DNA of 64,000 nucleotides, from positions 62,001 to 126,000 of the forward strand of contig NZ_JACJRE010000003.1 of assembly GCF_014697075.1 (NCBI RefSeq), given 5' to 3'. Source of the stretch: Tolypothrix sp. FACHB-123. Lineage in GTDB: Bacteria; Cyanobacteriota; Cyanobacteriia; Cyanobacteriales; Nostocaceae. Below, one piece after another: positions 9,140 to 17,557 of the stretch; positions within the stretch are counted from its first letter, which is position 1, and each line of letters opens with the position of its first letter. The notes beneath the pieces were generated by a model. That model searched no databases. It was not told the origin of the DNA and saw only the letters and a list, made by a program, of their open reading frames with translations. Made by a program: the position numbers and the translations under genes.

Positions 9140-9428
9140 TAAAATAGTTGGAAATCTTAATCATGACTTACTGAATTTTATTAAATAAAATTGACACATG
9201 TTTTTTTCAATTTTTTGAAAATTAATTTGCTAATAGGCGATAAATCAGGATTTTAATCTGCTCAATTCTTAAATTAAAGTATGACCAATGTAAAAAATGT
9301 TTAGCGATAAAAGAAAATCTCATAATTAATTTAATAGCAAAATATCAAGAGTAACTATCATTACATTTTTCGGACTGCTGAATAGGAACTATATAATCAA
9401 GCCCTTCACTGTCCGTAAAAATCTAAAA
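9140..9428. other. AT-rich upstream region of the Rieske gene
   Basis: Very AT-rich non-coding DNA between the MITE-like element and the Rieske-type gene. It should hold that gene's promoter, but no operator or hexamer pair stands out. Confidence 0.35.
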
Positions 9429-10517
9429 ATGAATTTTAACTCCCCGAATCTTAGCTCAAATCGTAAATCTAAAACCTTCAATAACCCAGAACGTTTTATA
9501 GAAGGTTGGTATTGGGCAATTTCTAGCGATCGCTTGCGGGTAGGTGAAGTAAAAGCTATCACTTTATTAGGTAGAGACTTAGTAATTTATCGCGGTAAAG
9601 ATAAAAAAGCTGTTACTTTTGATGCCTACTGTCCCCATATGGGTGCTCATTTAGCAGATGGTAAAGTTGAAGGTAATGGACTGCGCTGTTATTTCCATCA
9701 ATGGAAATTTGATAGTGAAGGATTTTGCGTTGATATTCCTTGTTTAGATGAACTGCTTCCCCTTCAATTAAAAGCTTGGCCTACCGCAGAACAATATGGC
9801 ATGATTTGGGTTTGGACTGGAGAATTTCCCCTAGAGCCTCTGCCTTTTATTCCAGAATTAGAAGCACAGGATTTTGATGTAACTATTATTTCTCAGTTTA
9901 TAGCTAACTGTCATCCCCATGCAGTGATAATTAATGCTATAGATACTCAATATTTTAATACAGTTAAAAGAGTACCCGTAGAAAATATTTTTGAACCACA
10001 AGAATTGAATCAAAATGCTATTGCCTTTACCAATAATACACAAGGTAGAAAAGGTAATTATTTAAGCAAACTCATTCGTCCTTTTTATAAAAATGACCTG
10101 AATTATAGTGTTTGTTATTGGTATGGCAGTACGAGTATGGTAACATTCATGCCTAATTTTCTCCATTTGCACTTTATGTTAACCCTACGCCTAATTGCAG
10201 GCGGGAAGACTGAAGGGCATACTATATTGATGATTAAAAAACGTCAGGGAATTCTGGGTAGATTATACAATCGAGTTGTGTTGTCCCTAGGTAAGGTTTT
10301 AAGTCAAGATTTTCTCAAAGTTGACGCCAAGATTTTTGAAAAAATTCAGTTTGATTTTAGAACACCTGTCAAGACAGATCAGGCTATTATGCAGTTCATC
10401 AATCATTTAGAAAGACAGCCAGCTTTGTCTTGGGGAACTTGGCAACAAGCGCGATCGCTCCGCGATCCAGAACCCAGAGATAATAGAGATAAATGGCGAG
10501 ATGCTTTGAATGATTAA
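9429..10517 (+). CDS. Rieske [2Fe-2S] oxygenase-like protein lacking the mononuclear-iron histidines
   Basis: A 362-residue relative of ring-hydroxylating and sterol-type Rieske oxygenases. The N-terminal Rieske domain is intact, with C68-x-H70 and C87-x-x-H90 (CPH...CYFH). In active enzymes the catalytic domain carries an N-x-x-D-x-x-H-x4-H motif binding non-haem iron. Here the matching segment is NAIDTQYFNTVKRV: Asp172 is kept, but Tyr175 and Lys180 occupy the two histidine positions. The protein may therefore transfer electrons without oxygenase activity, use other ligands, or be decaying, although the frame is intact. The start follows an AT-rich leader. No reductase gene is adjacent. Confidence 0.82.
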   Translation: MNFNSPNLSSNRKSKTFNNPERFIEGWYWAISSDRLRVGEVKAITLLGRDLVIYRGKDKKAVTFDAYCPHMGAHLADGKVEGNGLRCYFHQWKFDSEGFCVDIPCLDELLPLQLKAWPTAEQYGMIWVWTGEFPLEPLPFIPELEAQDFDVTIISQFIANCHPHAVIINAIDTQYFNTVKRVPVENIFEPQELNQNAIAFTNNTQGRKGNYLSKLIRPFYKNDLNYSVCYWYGSTSMVTFMPNFLHLHFMLTLRLIAGGKTEGHTILMIKKRQGILGRLYNRVVLSLGKVLSQDFLKVDAKIFEKIQFDFRTPVKTDQAIMQFINHLERQPALSWGTWQQARSLRDPEPRDNRDKWRDALND

Positions 10518-10554
10518 GTCAATAGTCAGTTGTCAGTTGTCAGTTGTCAGTTGT
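10517..10554. repeat. TTGTCAG heptanucleotide repeat (STRR-type)
   Basis: Four to five tandem AGTTGTC units immediately after the Rieske gene stop codon. The same unit in complement occurs at 5719-5747. Confidence 0.75.
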
Positions 10555-10569
10555 TATTGGTAACTACTC

Positions 10570-10602
10570 CCTCATCCCCTAGCCTCTAGCCCCTAGCCCC
10601 TA
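10570..10602. repeat. CCCCTAG/CCTCTAG heptamer-like repeat
   Basis: Tandem 7-bp units (CCTAGCCTCTAGCCCCTAGCC) in the Rieske-DUF4385 gap. The same unit family recurs at about 37306-37343. Confidence 0.6.
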
Positions 10603-10655
10603 TCAATACCGTATTTTGTTTTTAATTATTTTTTAGGCTACCATTTAAATAAAAA

Positions 10656-10674
10656 GAAGTGGCAAAGCCACTTC
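10656..10674 (-). terminator. Hairpin terminator for the DUF4385 gene
   Basis: Perfect 8-bp stem GAAGTGGC/GCCACTTC with an AAA loop. On the minus strand it is followed by five T residues. It lies about 220 bp beyond the stop of the minus-strand DUF4385 gene, which it could terminate. Confidence 0.5.
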
Positions 10675-10896
10675 GTAATTCCCAGGTAGAACCTAGAAAT
10701 GAGTATAACTATTCTAAAAACTGGAAATCGTATAAATCGACACTGATTAATTGTATCTAAAGAATTCAGTGCGATCGCACCAATACAAACTCAAGTCACT
10801 CCAGTTAGGGAATGAGACATCAAACAACATCCCATCATCAATTTACTAACAGTACGATTATGCCTTTCTGCTAGATAACAAAGAATATCAAGCCTG

Positions 10897-11370
10897 TTAA
10901 TCTAGTTCGTACATCTGTTTATGTTGGGCGAGAAGCGCTTGATATTTCTCGTTTGTCTTGGCTTGTATCCACTTAACTTTAAATATCGCTGCTGATTCGG
11001 CTTTAATGGGATCTACTTCATAAGGAAGAATTTCTTTTTTATCACCGTTATCTGGTGGAGTTTTTTTATACTTTCTGCCGCTTTTATGATTAGCATAACG
11101 GCGGGCGCGAGTATAACCCATTTGTAAAAACTTGCGTGCCATATCTGCACCAACAAAATCATCTTGCTCTAAATAGGTAAGAAAAATTCCATAGATTTTT
11201 TCGCTAGATTCTTTCGCAATATCAGGATTTTTAAATCGCCAATAAGGCAGAATTTCTGATTTGTAAGGTTCTACCAAAAGTACACCTTGTTCGCCTTTCC
11301 CCACGCGATAGAGTTCAGGATGCTGGCGAAAATTGATATTTGGGAAGTCCAAAGAATAATCAAAAGCCAT
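10897..11370 (-). CDS. DUF4385 domain protein
   Basis: A 157-residue soluble protein that I recognise as the DUF4385 family, whose molecular function is not known to me. Hallmarks are the N-terminal FDYSLDFPNINFRQHPELYR, then EPYKSEILPYWRFK, and the strongly conserved GADMARKFLQMGYTRARRYA with the basic stretch NHKSGRKYKK. It has no signal peptide or membrane segment. It stands alone on the minus strand with no partner gene, and a hairpin terminator lies downstream. Confidence 0.8.
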   Translation of the reverse strand: MAFDYSLDFPNINFRQHPELYRVGKGEQGVLLVEPYKSEILPYWRFKNPDIAKESSEKIYGIFLTYLEQDDFVGADMARKFLQMGYTRARRYANHKSGRKYKKTPPDNGDKKEILPYEVDPIKAESAAIFKVKWIQAKTNEKYQALLAQHKQMYELD

Positions 11371-11536
11371 ACTGAGTTTTTAGAACGAATCATAAACTCT
11401 CAACATGGAGTTAATCTTCTATCTTTGTAGGGAACTTAAGGTGAAACCCGCTTACCGCAAGGAACTTCATTTCCTTGCTAATAGCCAAAGCCATCTCAAG
11501 ATGACTAAATATCTTCAAAATCTTGAGTCTACTGAA

Positions 11537-11599
11537 GTAGGGGCGGGTTCACAGATATGCTTCAATAATTCACGACTATCTCCCTTAACCCGCCCCTAC
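11537..11599. repeat. 63-bp palindromic element, copy 2
   Basis: Perfect 13-bp terminal inverted repeats (GTAGGGGCGGGTT / AACCCGCCCCTAC) and the same length and interior TTCACAGATAT as the copy at 5656-5718. The outer stem is followed by a variable centre. Confidence 0.85.
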
Positions 11600-11753
11600 T
11601 TTGGTTATTAGCCTCTTCATTCATTCTCAGGCGGATGGCGCTTGTACAGAGGCTATTTTTAGCTTAAGTTGACACGTATGGTGGATGCCGTGCCCCTACG
11701 AGGGATTGCATCTGTGCTTAGGGAACTCCAAAAAATAAATTATTCCGTTAAAC

Positions 11754-11814
11754 GTTGACTGTTGACAGTTGACGGTTCACAGTTAACAGTTAACAGTCAA
11801 CCGTCAACTGTGAA
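11754..11814. repeat. GTTGACA/CAACAGT repeat block forming a hairpin
   Basis: Tandem 7-bp units (GTTGACTGTTGACAGTTGAC then AACAGTTAACAGTCAACC). The block is also self-complementary, with arms GTTCACAGTT and AACTGTGAAC. Similar blocks occur at 20902-20932, 32805-32818, 50761-50813 and 54934-54953. Confidence 0.75.
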
Positions 11815-11994
11815 CAATAGCAATGGAATATTTTTTTACTTGGAAGTCCCTTAACTAAACCTTATTGTCTGACAAATGTCACGACTTGACATAGGTTTTA
11901 TGTTAATTTGACAGGTATGCACTGCCCAGAAGTAGTTCTAAATATTTGGTAGTGAAGCTCTGAGATTGCTTTGCAGCAAATTAAATATTCATTG

Positions 11995-12204
11995 ACGGAG
12001 CAAAAAGCCTCGCTCACGGAGCAAAAAGCCTCATTCACGGAGCAAAAAGCCTCGCTCACGGAGCAAAAAGCCTCATTCACGGAGCAAAAAGCCTCATTCA
12101 CGGAGCAAAAAGCCTCGTTCACGGAGCAAAAAGCCTCGTTCACGGAGCAAAAAGCCTCATTCACGGAGCAAAAAGCCTCATTCACGGAGCAAAAAGCCTC
12201 ATTA
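11995..12204. repeat. 21-bp tandem repeat array 2 (10 units)
   Basis: Ten exact-length units of consensus ACGGAGCAAAAAGCCTCATTC, varying almost only between GCTC, ATTC and GTTC at the end. The 13-base core GCAAAAAGCCTCA is identical to the reverse complement of the array 1 core (TGAGGCTTTTTGC). Frames on both strands stay open (heptads such as FTEQKAS), but no ribosome binding site supports translation. Confidence 0.92.
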
Positions 12205-12216
12205 ATTACAAATACT

Positions 12217-12303
12217 CAATGCCCAATGCCGAATGCCCAATGCCGAATGCCCAATGCCCAATGCCCAATGCCGAATGCCCCATGCCCCATGCCGAATGCC
12301 CAA
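12217..12303. repeat. AATGCCC/AATGCCG heptanucleotide repeat (STRR-type)
   Basis: About twelve tandem 7-bp units (CAATGCCCAATGCCGAATGC). The complementary GGGCATT form occurs at 18554, 23675, 29219, 32600, 37255 and 44069. It lies directly upstream of ilvA. Confidence 0.85.
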
Positions 12304-12364
12304 TATGTACATAAAGTAGCGTAAAATTATCATCTATCCGGCATCTGCTACCCCCTCAACGCCC

Positions 12365-13876
12365 ATGTATTGTGACTACCTGGTTCAAATTCTCACTGCC
12401 CGTGTATATGATGTTGCCCAGGAAACACCCTTAGAATATGCTCCAAATCTTTCTCGCAGACTGAACAATAAGCTATTGCTAAAGCGGGAAGATATGCAAT
12501 CAGTATTTTCTTTTAAACTGCGTGGCGCTTATAACAAGATGGTAAACTTGCCACCGGATTTATTAAAGCAAGGAGTAATTGCCGCCTCTGCTGGAAATCA
12601 TGCTCAAGGTGTGGCTTTATCTGCCAGTCGTTTGGGAACTCAAGCAATTATTGTCATGCCGGTGACTACACCCCAGGTAAAAGTGGATGCTGTCAAAGCA
12701 CGGGGGGGACATGTAGTTTTACATGGTAATACCTACGATGATGCTTATGCTTATGCCCGTCAACTAGAAGCGGAAAAGGGACTGACGTTTATTCATCCCT
12801 TTGATGACCCGGATGTAATTGCCGGTCAGGGTACAATCGGCATGGAAATTTTACGCCAATATCAACAACCCATCCATGCGATTTTTGTCGCCATCGGTGG
12901 TGGGGGATTGATTGCGGGGATTGCAGCTTATGTCAAGCGGTTGCGTCCAGAAATCAAGATTATTGGTGTGGAACCGGTGGATGCAGACGCGATGAGTCAA
13001 TCGCTGAAAGCTGGAAAGCGGGTGCGATTATCTCAGGTGGGTTTATTTGCGGATGGGGTAGCGGTGCGGGAAGTGGGGGAGGAAACCTTTCACCTGTGTC
13101 AGCAATATGTAGATGAAATCATTTTGGTAGATACCGATGATACCTGCGCGGCGATTAAAGATGTATTTGAAGATACGCGATCTATTTTAGAACCTGCGGG
13201 AGCATTAGCGATCGCAGCTGCTAAAGCCTACGCGGAACGGGAGCAAATTGAGGGACAAACCTTAATAGCTGTAGCCTGCGGTGCGAATATGAACTTCGAC
13301 CGGTTGCGTTTTGTCGCTGAACGCGCCGAACTTGGGGAACGCCGAGAAGCCATCTTTGCTGTCACCATTCCTGAGAAACGGGGAAGTCTGCGGAAATTTT
13401 GTGAATGTATTGGCGATCGTAACTTAACTGAGTTTAACTACCGCATTGCCAGCGAACAAGAAGCACATATTTTTGTCGGTTTGCAAATTCAAAATCGCGC
13501 TGATGCGGTAAAAATGCGAGAAACTATTGAGGGTTGCGGTTTCAAAACTATTGACCTCACCGATGATGAACTGACAAAACTACATCTGCGCCACATGGTA
13601 GGCGGACATTCACCCCTAGCAGAACATGAATTACTCTACCGTTTTGAGTTTCCCGAACGCCCAGGTGCGTTAATGAAATTCGTTGGTTCCATGAGTCCCA
13701 ACTGGAATATCAGTATGTTTCACTACCGCAATAATGGCGCAGATTACGGCAAAATTGTTGTTGGTATTCAGGTTCCACCGCAGGAAATGGCAGAGTGGCA
13801 AGCATTTTTAGATACCCTAGGTTATCAGTATTGGGATGAAAATCAGAATCCTGCTTACAAGCTGTTTTTGGGGTAG
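12365..13876 (+). CDS. ilvA: Biosynthetic threonine ammonia-lyase (threonine deaminase)
   Basis: Converts L-threonine to 2-oxobutanoate and ammonia, the first committed step to isoleucine, in the cytoplasm. The PLP-dependent fold-type II domain occupies about 1-330, with the Schiff-base lysine in SVFSFKLRGAYNK (Lys51), the SAGNHAQG substrate loop and the phosphate-binding GGGGLIAG. Two C-terminal ACT-like regulatory modules follow (about 335-405 and 425-500), as in the 503-514-residue allosteric enzymes inhibited by isoleucine, so feedback control is expected. The start sits just after the heptanucleotide repeat block, so the promoter must lie within or upstream of repeats. No branched-chain pathway neighbour is present. 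Confidence 0.95.
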   Translation: MYCDYLVQILTARVYDVAQETPLEYAPNLSRRLNNKLLLKREDMQSVFSFKLRGAYNKMVNLPPDLLKQGVIAASAGNHAQGVALSASRLGTQAIIVMPVTTPQVKVDAVKARGGHVVLHGNTYDDAYAYARQLEAEKGLTFIHPFDDPDVIAGQGTIGMEILRQYQQPIHAIFVAIGGGGLIAGIAAYVKRLRPEIKIIGVEPVDADAMSQSLKAGKRVRLSQVGLFADGVAVREVGEETFHLCQQYVDEIILVDTDDTCAAIKDVFEDTRSILEPAGALAIAAAKAYAEREQIEGQTLIAVACGANMNFDRLRFVAERAELGERREAIFAVTIPEKRGSLRKFCECIGDRNLTEFNYRIASEQEAHIFVGLQIQNRADAVKMRETIEGCGFKTIDLTDDELTKLHLRHMVGGHSPLAEHELLYRFEFPERPGALMKFVGSMSPNWNISMFHYRNNGADYGKIVVGIQVPPQEMAEWQAFLDTLGYQYWDENQNPAYKLFLG

Positions 13877-13896
13877 TAAGCACTTTATTGCGATGT

Positions 13897-13932
13897 GTAG
13901 GGTGCGTTAGCCTATGGCATAAGACACCCTAC
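13897..13932. repeat. GTAGGGTG...CACCCTAC palindrome
   Basis: A 36-bp imperfect palindrome (GTAGGGTGCGTTAGCC and GGCATAAGACACCCTAC) between ilvA and the Uma2 gene. Its ends match the termini of the 246-bp element at 8894-9139. It may serve as a transcript terminator or processing hairpin. Confidence 0.7.
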
Positions 13933-13970
13933 ATTTTAAGTCCTTTTAGATAAAGGCGAGGCAATAATTT

Positions 13971-14633
13971 ATGAGTCAAACCTTACGCAAAATAGTTACA
14001 TTTGATGAATTCGTTGCTAAATATCCAAATAACACAGGGAAACGTTACGAATTATATGATGGGGTAGTAGTTGAAATGCCACAGCCATTGGGTGATCATG
14101 AAGAGGTAGTTGGATTTTTAACCACAACAATCATTTTAGAATATAGTCGTTTAAATCTTCCCTATTTCATCCCAAAAACAGCATTAGTTAAACCAATTAA
14201 AAATGAATCAGCATCCTCGCCAGATGTGCTGATATTAAATCGACCTAATTTAGTAAATGAGTCTCGCTGGAAGCAAGAATCTACTGTCAGCCTTGCAGCA
14301 TCGATTCCTTTAGTAATTGAGGTAGTGAGTACGGCAGTTGCTTCAAGCCGGGAAACCCGTCCAACGCACTGCCTTACCAATTGGCGTGATGATTATCATA
14401 AAAAATACGCCGATTATGAGGAAATGGGAATTCCTGAATATTGGATTGTGGATTATGCTGCTTTAGGTGGTAGGGAGTTCATTGGTAAACCAAAAGAACC
14501 GACCATCTTAGTTTGCTGTTTGGATGAAGGTGAGTATCAGATTAGGAAATTTCGCTCTCAAGACCGCATCGAATCACCAACTTTTCCAGAATTGAACTTA
14601 ACCGCCGAACAGATTTTTCAAGCTGGAGGTTGA
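13971..14633 (+). CDS. Uma2-family (DUF820) putative endonuclease with an inserted palindrome
   Basis: A 220-residue member of the Uma2/DUF820 family, which has a PD-(D/E)XK nuclease-like fold and is greatly expanded in cyanobacteria; true substrates are unknown. Visible motifs are the N-terminal FDEFVAKYPNNTGKRYELYDG, the acidic SSPDVLI strand, PLVIEVVS and the DDYHKKYADYEEMGIPEYWIVD block. The usual VVSTNWRDDY is split by 15 extra residues (122-136, AVASSRETRPTHCLT) encoded by a palindromic repeat inserted in frame, just before the catalytic D.K region. Whether the enzyme stays active is unclear. Its stop overlaps the first codon of the next frame. Confidence 0.85.
   Translation: MSQTLRKIVTFDEFVAKYPNNTGKRYELYDGVVVEMPQPLGDHEEVVGFLTTTIILEYSRLNLPYFIPKTALVKPIKNESASSPDVLILNRPNLVNESRWKQESTVSLAASIPLVIEVVSTAVASSRETRPTHCLTNWRDDYHKKYADYEEMGIPEYWIVDYAALGGREFIGKPKEPTILVCCLDEGEYQIRKFRSQDRIESPTFPELNLTAEQIFQAGG
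14333..14378. repeat. Palindromic repeat inserted in frame inside the Uma2 gene
   Basis: GGCAGTTGC and GCACTGCC form the outer stem, and CGGG-AAA-CCCG forms an inner stem. Removing the 45 bp from 14334 to 14378 restores a continuous Uma2 motif. The reverse complement (GGCAGTGCGTTGGACGGGTT and onward) matches the intergenic repeat at 51939-51980 at most positions. Confidence 0.8.
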
Positions 14634-15022
14634 TTAACTTAGAGACTAACCGAACTCTAGCTCTACTTGACTTAAAGCAAAATAATCCTTGGTCTGCTGC
14701 TGCATCTCCTTTAATGGGAATTACACCCATGATGGAATTTATGGCACAGCACTATGGCAAAACATATAAACCGAATACAAGGGAGACTGTTCGCCGCCAA
14801 ACAGTTCATCAATTCTTAGATGCAGCTTTGATAATTACAAATCCAGATGCTCCTGAACGCCCCATTAACAGTCCCAAAACTGTATATCAAATTGAAGAGA
14901 CTGTACTGGAATTACTTCGTACTTATGGAACTCCTGAATGGCAAAAGAGCATTCATACTTATCTAGCTTCAGTTGAAACTCTCAAAAAACGCTATTGGTA
15001 TTACCTTGCTTTCAGCCACTAA
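14630..15022 (+). pseudogene. Fragment of a BsuBI/PstI-type restriction endonuclease
   Basis: The 130-residue frame reads through motifs of the N-terminal (DNA-recognition) domain of the BsuBI/PstI restriction enzyme family: LLDLKQNNPWSAAASPLMGI, then HYGKTYKPNTRETVRRQT, INSPKTVYQIE and LRTYGTPEW. Full-length enzymes are roughly 310-330 residues. Here the extreme N-terminus and the whole C-terminal nuclease half are missing; the frame ends after KKRYWYYLAFSH. No cognate methyltransferase is adjacent. The apparent TTG start overlaps the Uma2 stop by 4 bp, probably by chance. It is a remnant of a lost restriction-modification system. Confidence 0.7.
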
Positions 15023-15598
15023 CTCCTGAGGTAAATCAGGTCATAGCTCACTCATGTACTTAATTTACCTCAAATACGAGGTAGCTTATTTCCGCTTTAA
15101 TGTTCAAATATATAGTTGTATAGGCTATATATATGTAAGTTTATTATGTATTTATACGTATATTTAATGTAATAAATATTTATTGTGTCTGAGAAATTTT
15201 GCTCTTTAAAAATGTATCATTCTTAATTCCTTTAACTCGGAACAAACTACAAACGTTATCTCTGTCAAAAAATAAAACCACAATTTTGGATAGTTATTAT
15301 TTGAGCTAGTCCGAAAGTTGTTGTTTTTTGACCCATATCTTAGATATTATTCATTCATCTTGCTAAAACTAATTGAAATACTTTTTTTCTGCTTGTGAAA
15401 GACAATAAATATAGGACATATCCGTCTATATATTCATTTTTTGATGAATTTAATTAGGGACAATATATCAAGCTTTTCAGATAAGTGTGTCAGCAAATAT
15501 CATTAATTTTATCAATAAATAATATAGGTATATCTGACATTGTTCGGACTTATTAAATCTGCAACTATTAAGTTGTCATTTACATTTTTTTCATAAAA
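15023..15598. other. AT-rich gene-free region
   Basis: About 575 bp of strongly AT-rich DNA between the restriction-enzyme fragment and the GH5-RTX gene. No repeat family, hairpin terminator or credible open frame was seen. The drop in GC fits the edge of a degraded or horizontally acquired segment. Confidence 0.45.
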
Positions 15599-17557
15599 AT
15601 GTCATCTACTAACTCAAACTTGTTAAAAAGTCAGGTAATTAAAAATAAAATTTATGGTCTCAATGGACAAGAATTTATTGCCAAAGGAGTCTATGGATTT
15701 ACTTGGGATGAAATTTTTAATATTTATTTGGATATCTGGGGAACTTCTGCTATTAGATACCACAACTATGTATTAGGACAAATTTCTCAATCTGAATCTG
15801 CAAAAGATAATTATCAAATAGACGATAAAATTGCAGATATTTATATGCTTCAAGATGCGGTAGTAATGTTTGAATCTCCAGGAGGATTAGATAAAACTAA
15901 AGATTTTCCAGCTTATGTTGTTCGGGGTATAACTCAGGATATTCCCACTGTGATTGGGGAATATAGCTATAACAATCCAGGAGAAGAGTTTACGCAAGCT
16001 AATGTCAATATGATGTTAGCATCATTAAAATTTTCCAATTTCCAGATAATTGGGAACAAAATCTATGACCCCAATGGACAAGAGTTTATTGCTAAAGGAA
16101 TCAATACTTTTACATGGGATCGGGATTATGATATTTATTTAAAAAACTGGGGATTTAATACTATTAGAGTTCCTAACTATTTATTAGGAAGTTATAATCA
16201 ACCCCACCCCGTAGAGGACAATTACCAAACAAACCACAAGATTGTAGATATTTATACGAGTCAAGGTGCAGTAGTCATTTTTGATGCTCACGATCGCATT
16301 GGTGGATATTATGAAGGGGAACAATGGGAAATCCTGAAAGACTATTGGCGTGCAATGGCGCGAGAGTTTAAAGATAATCCTTATGTTTGGTTTAACTTAC
16401 ATAATGAACCGGGAAATAGTCAAGCTCAAGCTGCAAAATGGGTAGATTATCACCGTCAATTAATTGACATAATTCGAGCCGAAGGTGCTAACAATGTCAT
16501 TGTGGTCGATGGCGAAGCCTGGGGGCAAGACTATCATACTCAGACAATTGCTAGTCATGCTCAAAATATTATGGCAGGTAATGCAAATATAGTCTTTTCA
16601 CTCCATATTTATGACCAATGGCTCAACAAAGATATTGGTGCTTATTTTGATAAACTCCAGGCTCAAAATATTCCGATCATGATTGGGGAATACGGCTCTG
16701 AAAATATAGGAATAGATGTTACACAAGCGAGTGTCAATATGATGTTGGCTGCTCAATCACGGGAGATTGGACGGATTGCTTGGGTAGGAAAAGCTAATGA
16801 TAATAATGATTTAACTTCTGGAATAGGAGGACATGCTTATTATTTTAATGGTAGTAACACAGAAATTTTGACTGATTTAGGCAATTTGGTATGGCAAGAT
16901 TTGCAGCGAAATGAAGATTTAAGTTATGCCGATCATAATTTTTGGACTCGTTTTACAAGTCCCGAATTAGCTACGGAAGCAGCTAAACAAGGAATTTACA
17001 ACATTGTTATCAATGATGTTGCTAGTAATCAGAATTTCTCGAATAAACTTACATCTAGTATCTTTATTTCTGGGGATATTAGTAATAATAGATTAAAAGG
17101 TGGAGATCAGGATGATGTATTGATTGGCGGTGATGGTGCTGACAAACTATTTGGTCAAAATGGTAACGATTTACTAGTGGGTGGTAAAGGCAATGATGAA
17201 CTCACAGGCGGTTTAGGTAATGATGTTTTTTATATCGATGGTAGGGATGGCGGTAAAGATGCGATCGCAGATTTTAATCCCCAAAATGACGCACTGTATA
17301 TCAACAATATTTTCGCAGTTGCGCAAGCTTGGACTGATAGTGGATTTGATCGGACTAATCGTTATGGACATCTAGGGGCGCTGCGAGTTACGAACTTAGA
17401 AGACTTAACTAATTTAACCAGGGTTCTCAACAATTTAGGAGGAGATTTTGGCGCGTACAAAAGTAAGAATCAAAAGCAACTAATTCTAGATTTGGGCGAA
17501 ACAACAGTTCAACTCAATAATTTAGCTGATGATGTGCAACTAATTCCCACAGCATGA
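15599..17557 (+). CDS. GH5-type glycoside hydrolase with duplicated, internally deleted domain and RTX repeats
   Basis: A 652-residue protein probably exported by a type I system. The complete catalytic domain (about 150-430) is GH5 cellulase/mannanase-like: general acid Glu270 in FNLHNEPG, His336 in SLHIYD and nucleophile Glu364 in IMIGEYGS. Residues about 13-145 repeat the first and last parts of that domain ([15 protein letters not shown]..., then [20 protein letters not shown]) but jump across the middle, so the acid/base Glu is missing while the nucleophile-like Glu121 remains. After a linker, RTX nonapeptides ([36 protein letters not shown]) at about 505-545 bind calcium, and a C-terminal tail of about 100 residues likely carries the secretion signal. 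There is no N-terminal signal peptide. The 3' end overlaps the convergent methyltransferase gene by 18 bp. Confidence 0.85.
   Translation: MSSTNSNLLKSQVIKNKIYGLNGQEFIAKGVYGFTWDEIFNIYLDIWGTSAIRYHNYVLGQISQSESAKDNYQIDDKIADIYMLQDAVVMFESPGGLDKTKDFPAYVVRGITQDIPTVIGEYSYNNPGEEFTQANVNMMLASLKFSNFQIIGNKIYDPNGQEFIAKGINTFTWDRDYDIYLKNWGFNTIRVPNYLLGSYNQPHPVEDNYQTNHKIVDIYTSQGAVVIFDAHDRIGGYYEGEQWEILKDYWRAMAREFKDNPYVWFNLHNEPGNSQAQAAKWVDYHRQLIDIIRAEGANNVIVVDGEAWGQDYHTQTIASHAQNIMAGNANIVFSLHIYDQWLNKDIGAYFDKLQAQNIPIMIGEYGSENIGIDVTQASVNMMLAAQSREIGRIAWVGKANDNNDLTSGIGGHAYYFNGSNTEILTDLGNLVWQDLQRNEDLSYADHNFWTRFTSPELATEAAKQGIYNIVINDVASNQNFSNKLTSSIFISGDISNNRLKGGDQDDVLIGGDGADKLFGQNGNDLLVGGKGNDELTGGLGNDVFYIDGRDGGKDAIADFNPQNDALYINNIFAVAQAWTDSGFDRTNRYGHLGALRVTNLEDLTNLTRVLNNLGGDFGAYKSKNQKQLILDLGETTVQLNNLADDVQLIPTA

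Larger units (their letters stand above)
11371..11994. other. Repeat-rich intergenic DNA upstream of ilvA
   Basis: This stretch holds the 63-bp palindromic element copy 2 and a TTGACAG-type repeat block, both listed separately, followed by AT-rich DNA leading into 21-bp repeat array 2. A short plus-strand frame at 11405-11611 ends inside the palindrome and is not considered a gene. Confidence 0.45.

Noticed and set aside
11898-12324. Open frames on both strands across array 2
   Set aside because: Both strands are open for the same periodicity reason, and the plus frame continues through the heptanucleotide repeats.
12370-12400. GGTTCAAATTC, resembling a tRNA T-loop
   Set aside because: It lies within the ilvA coding sequence and no matching acceptor or anticodon stem is present.
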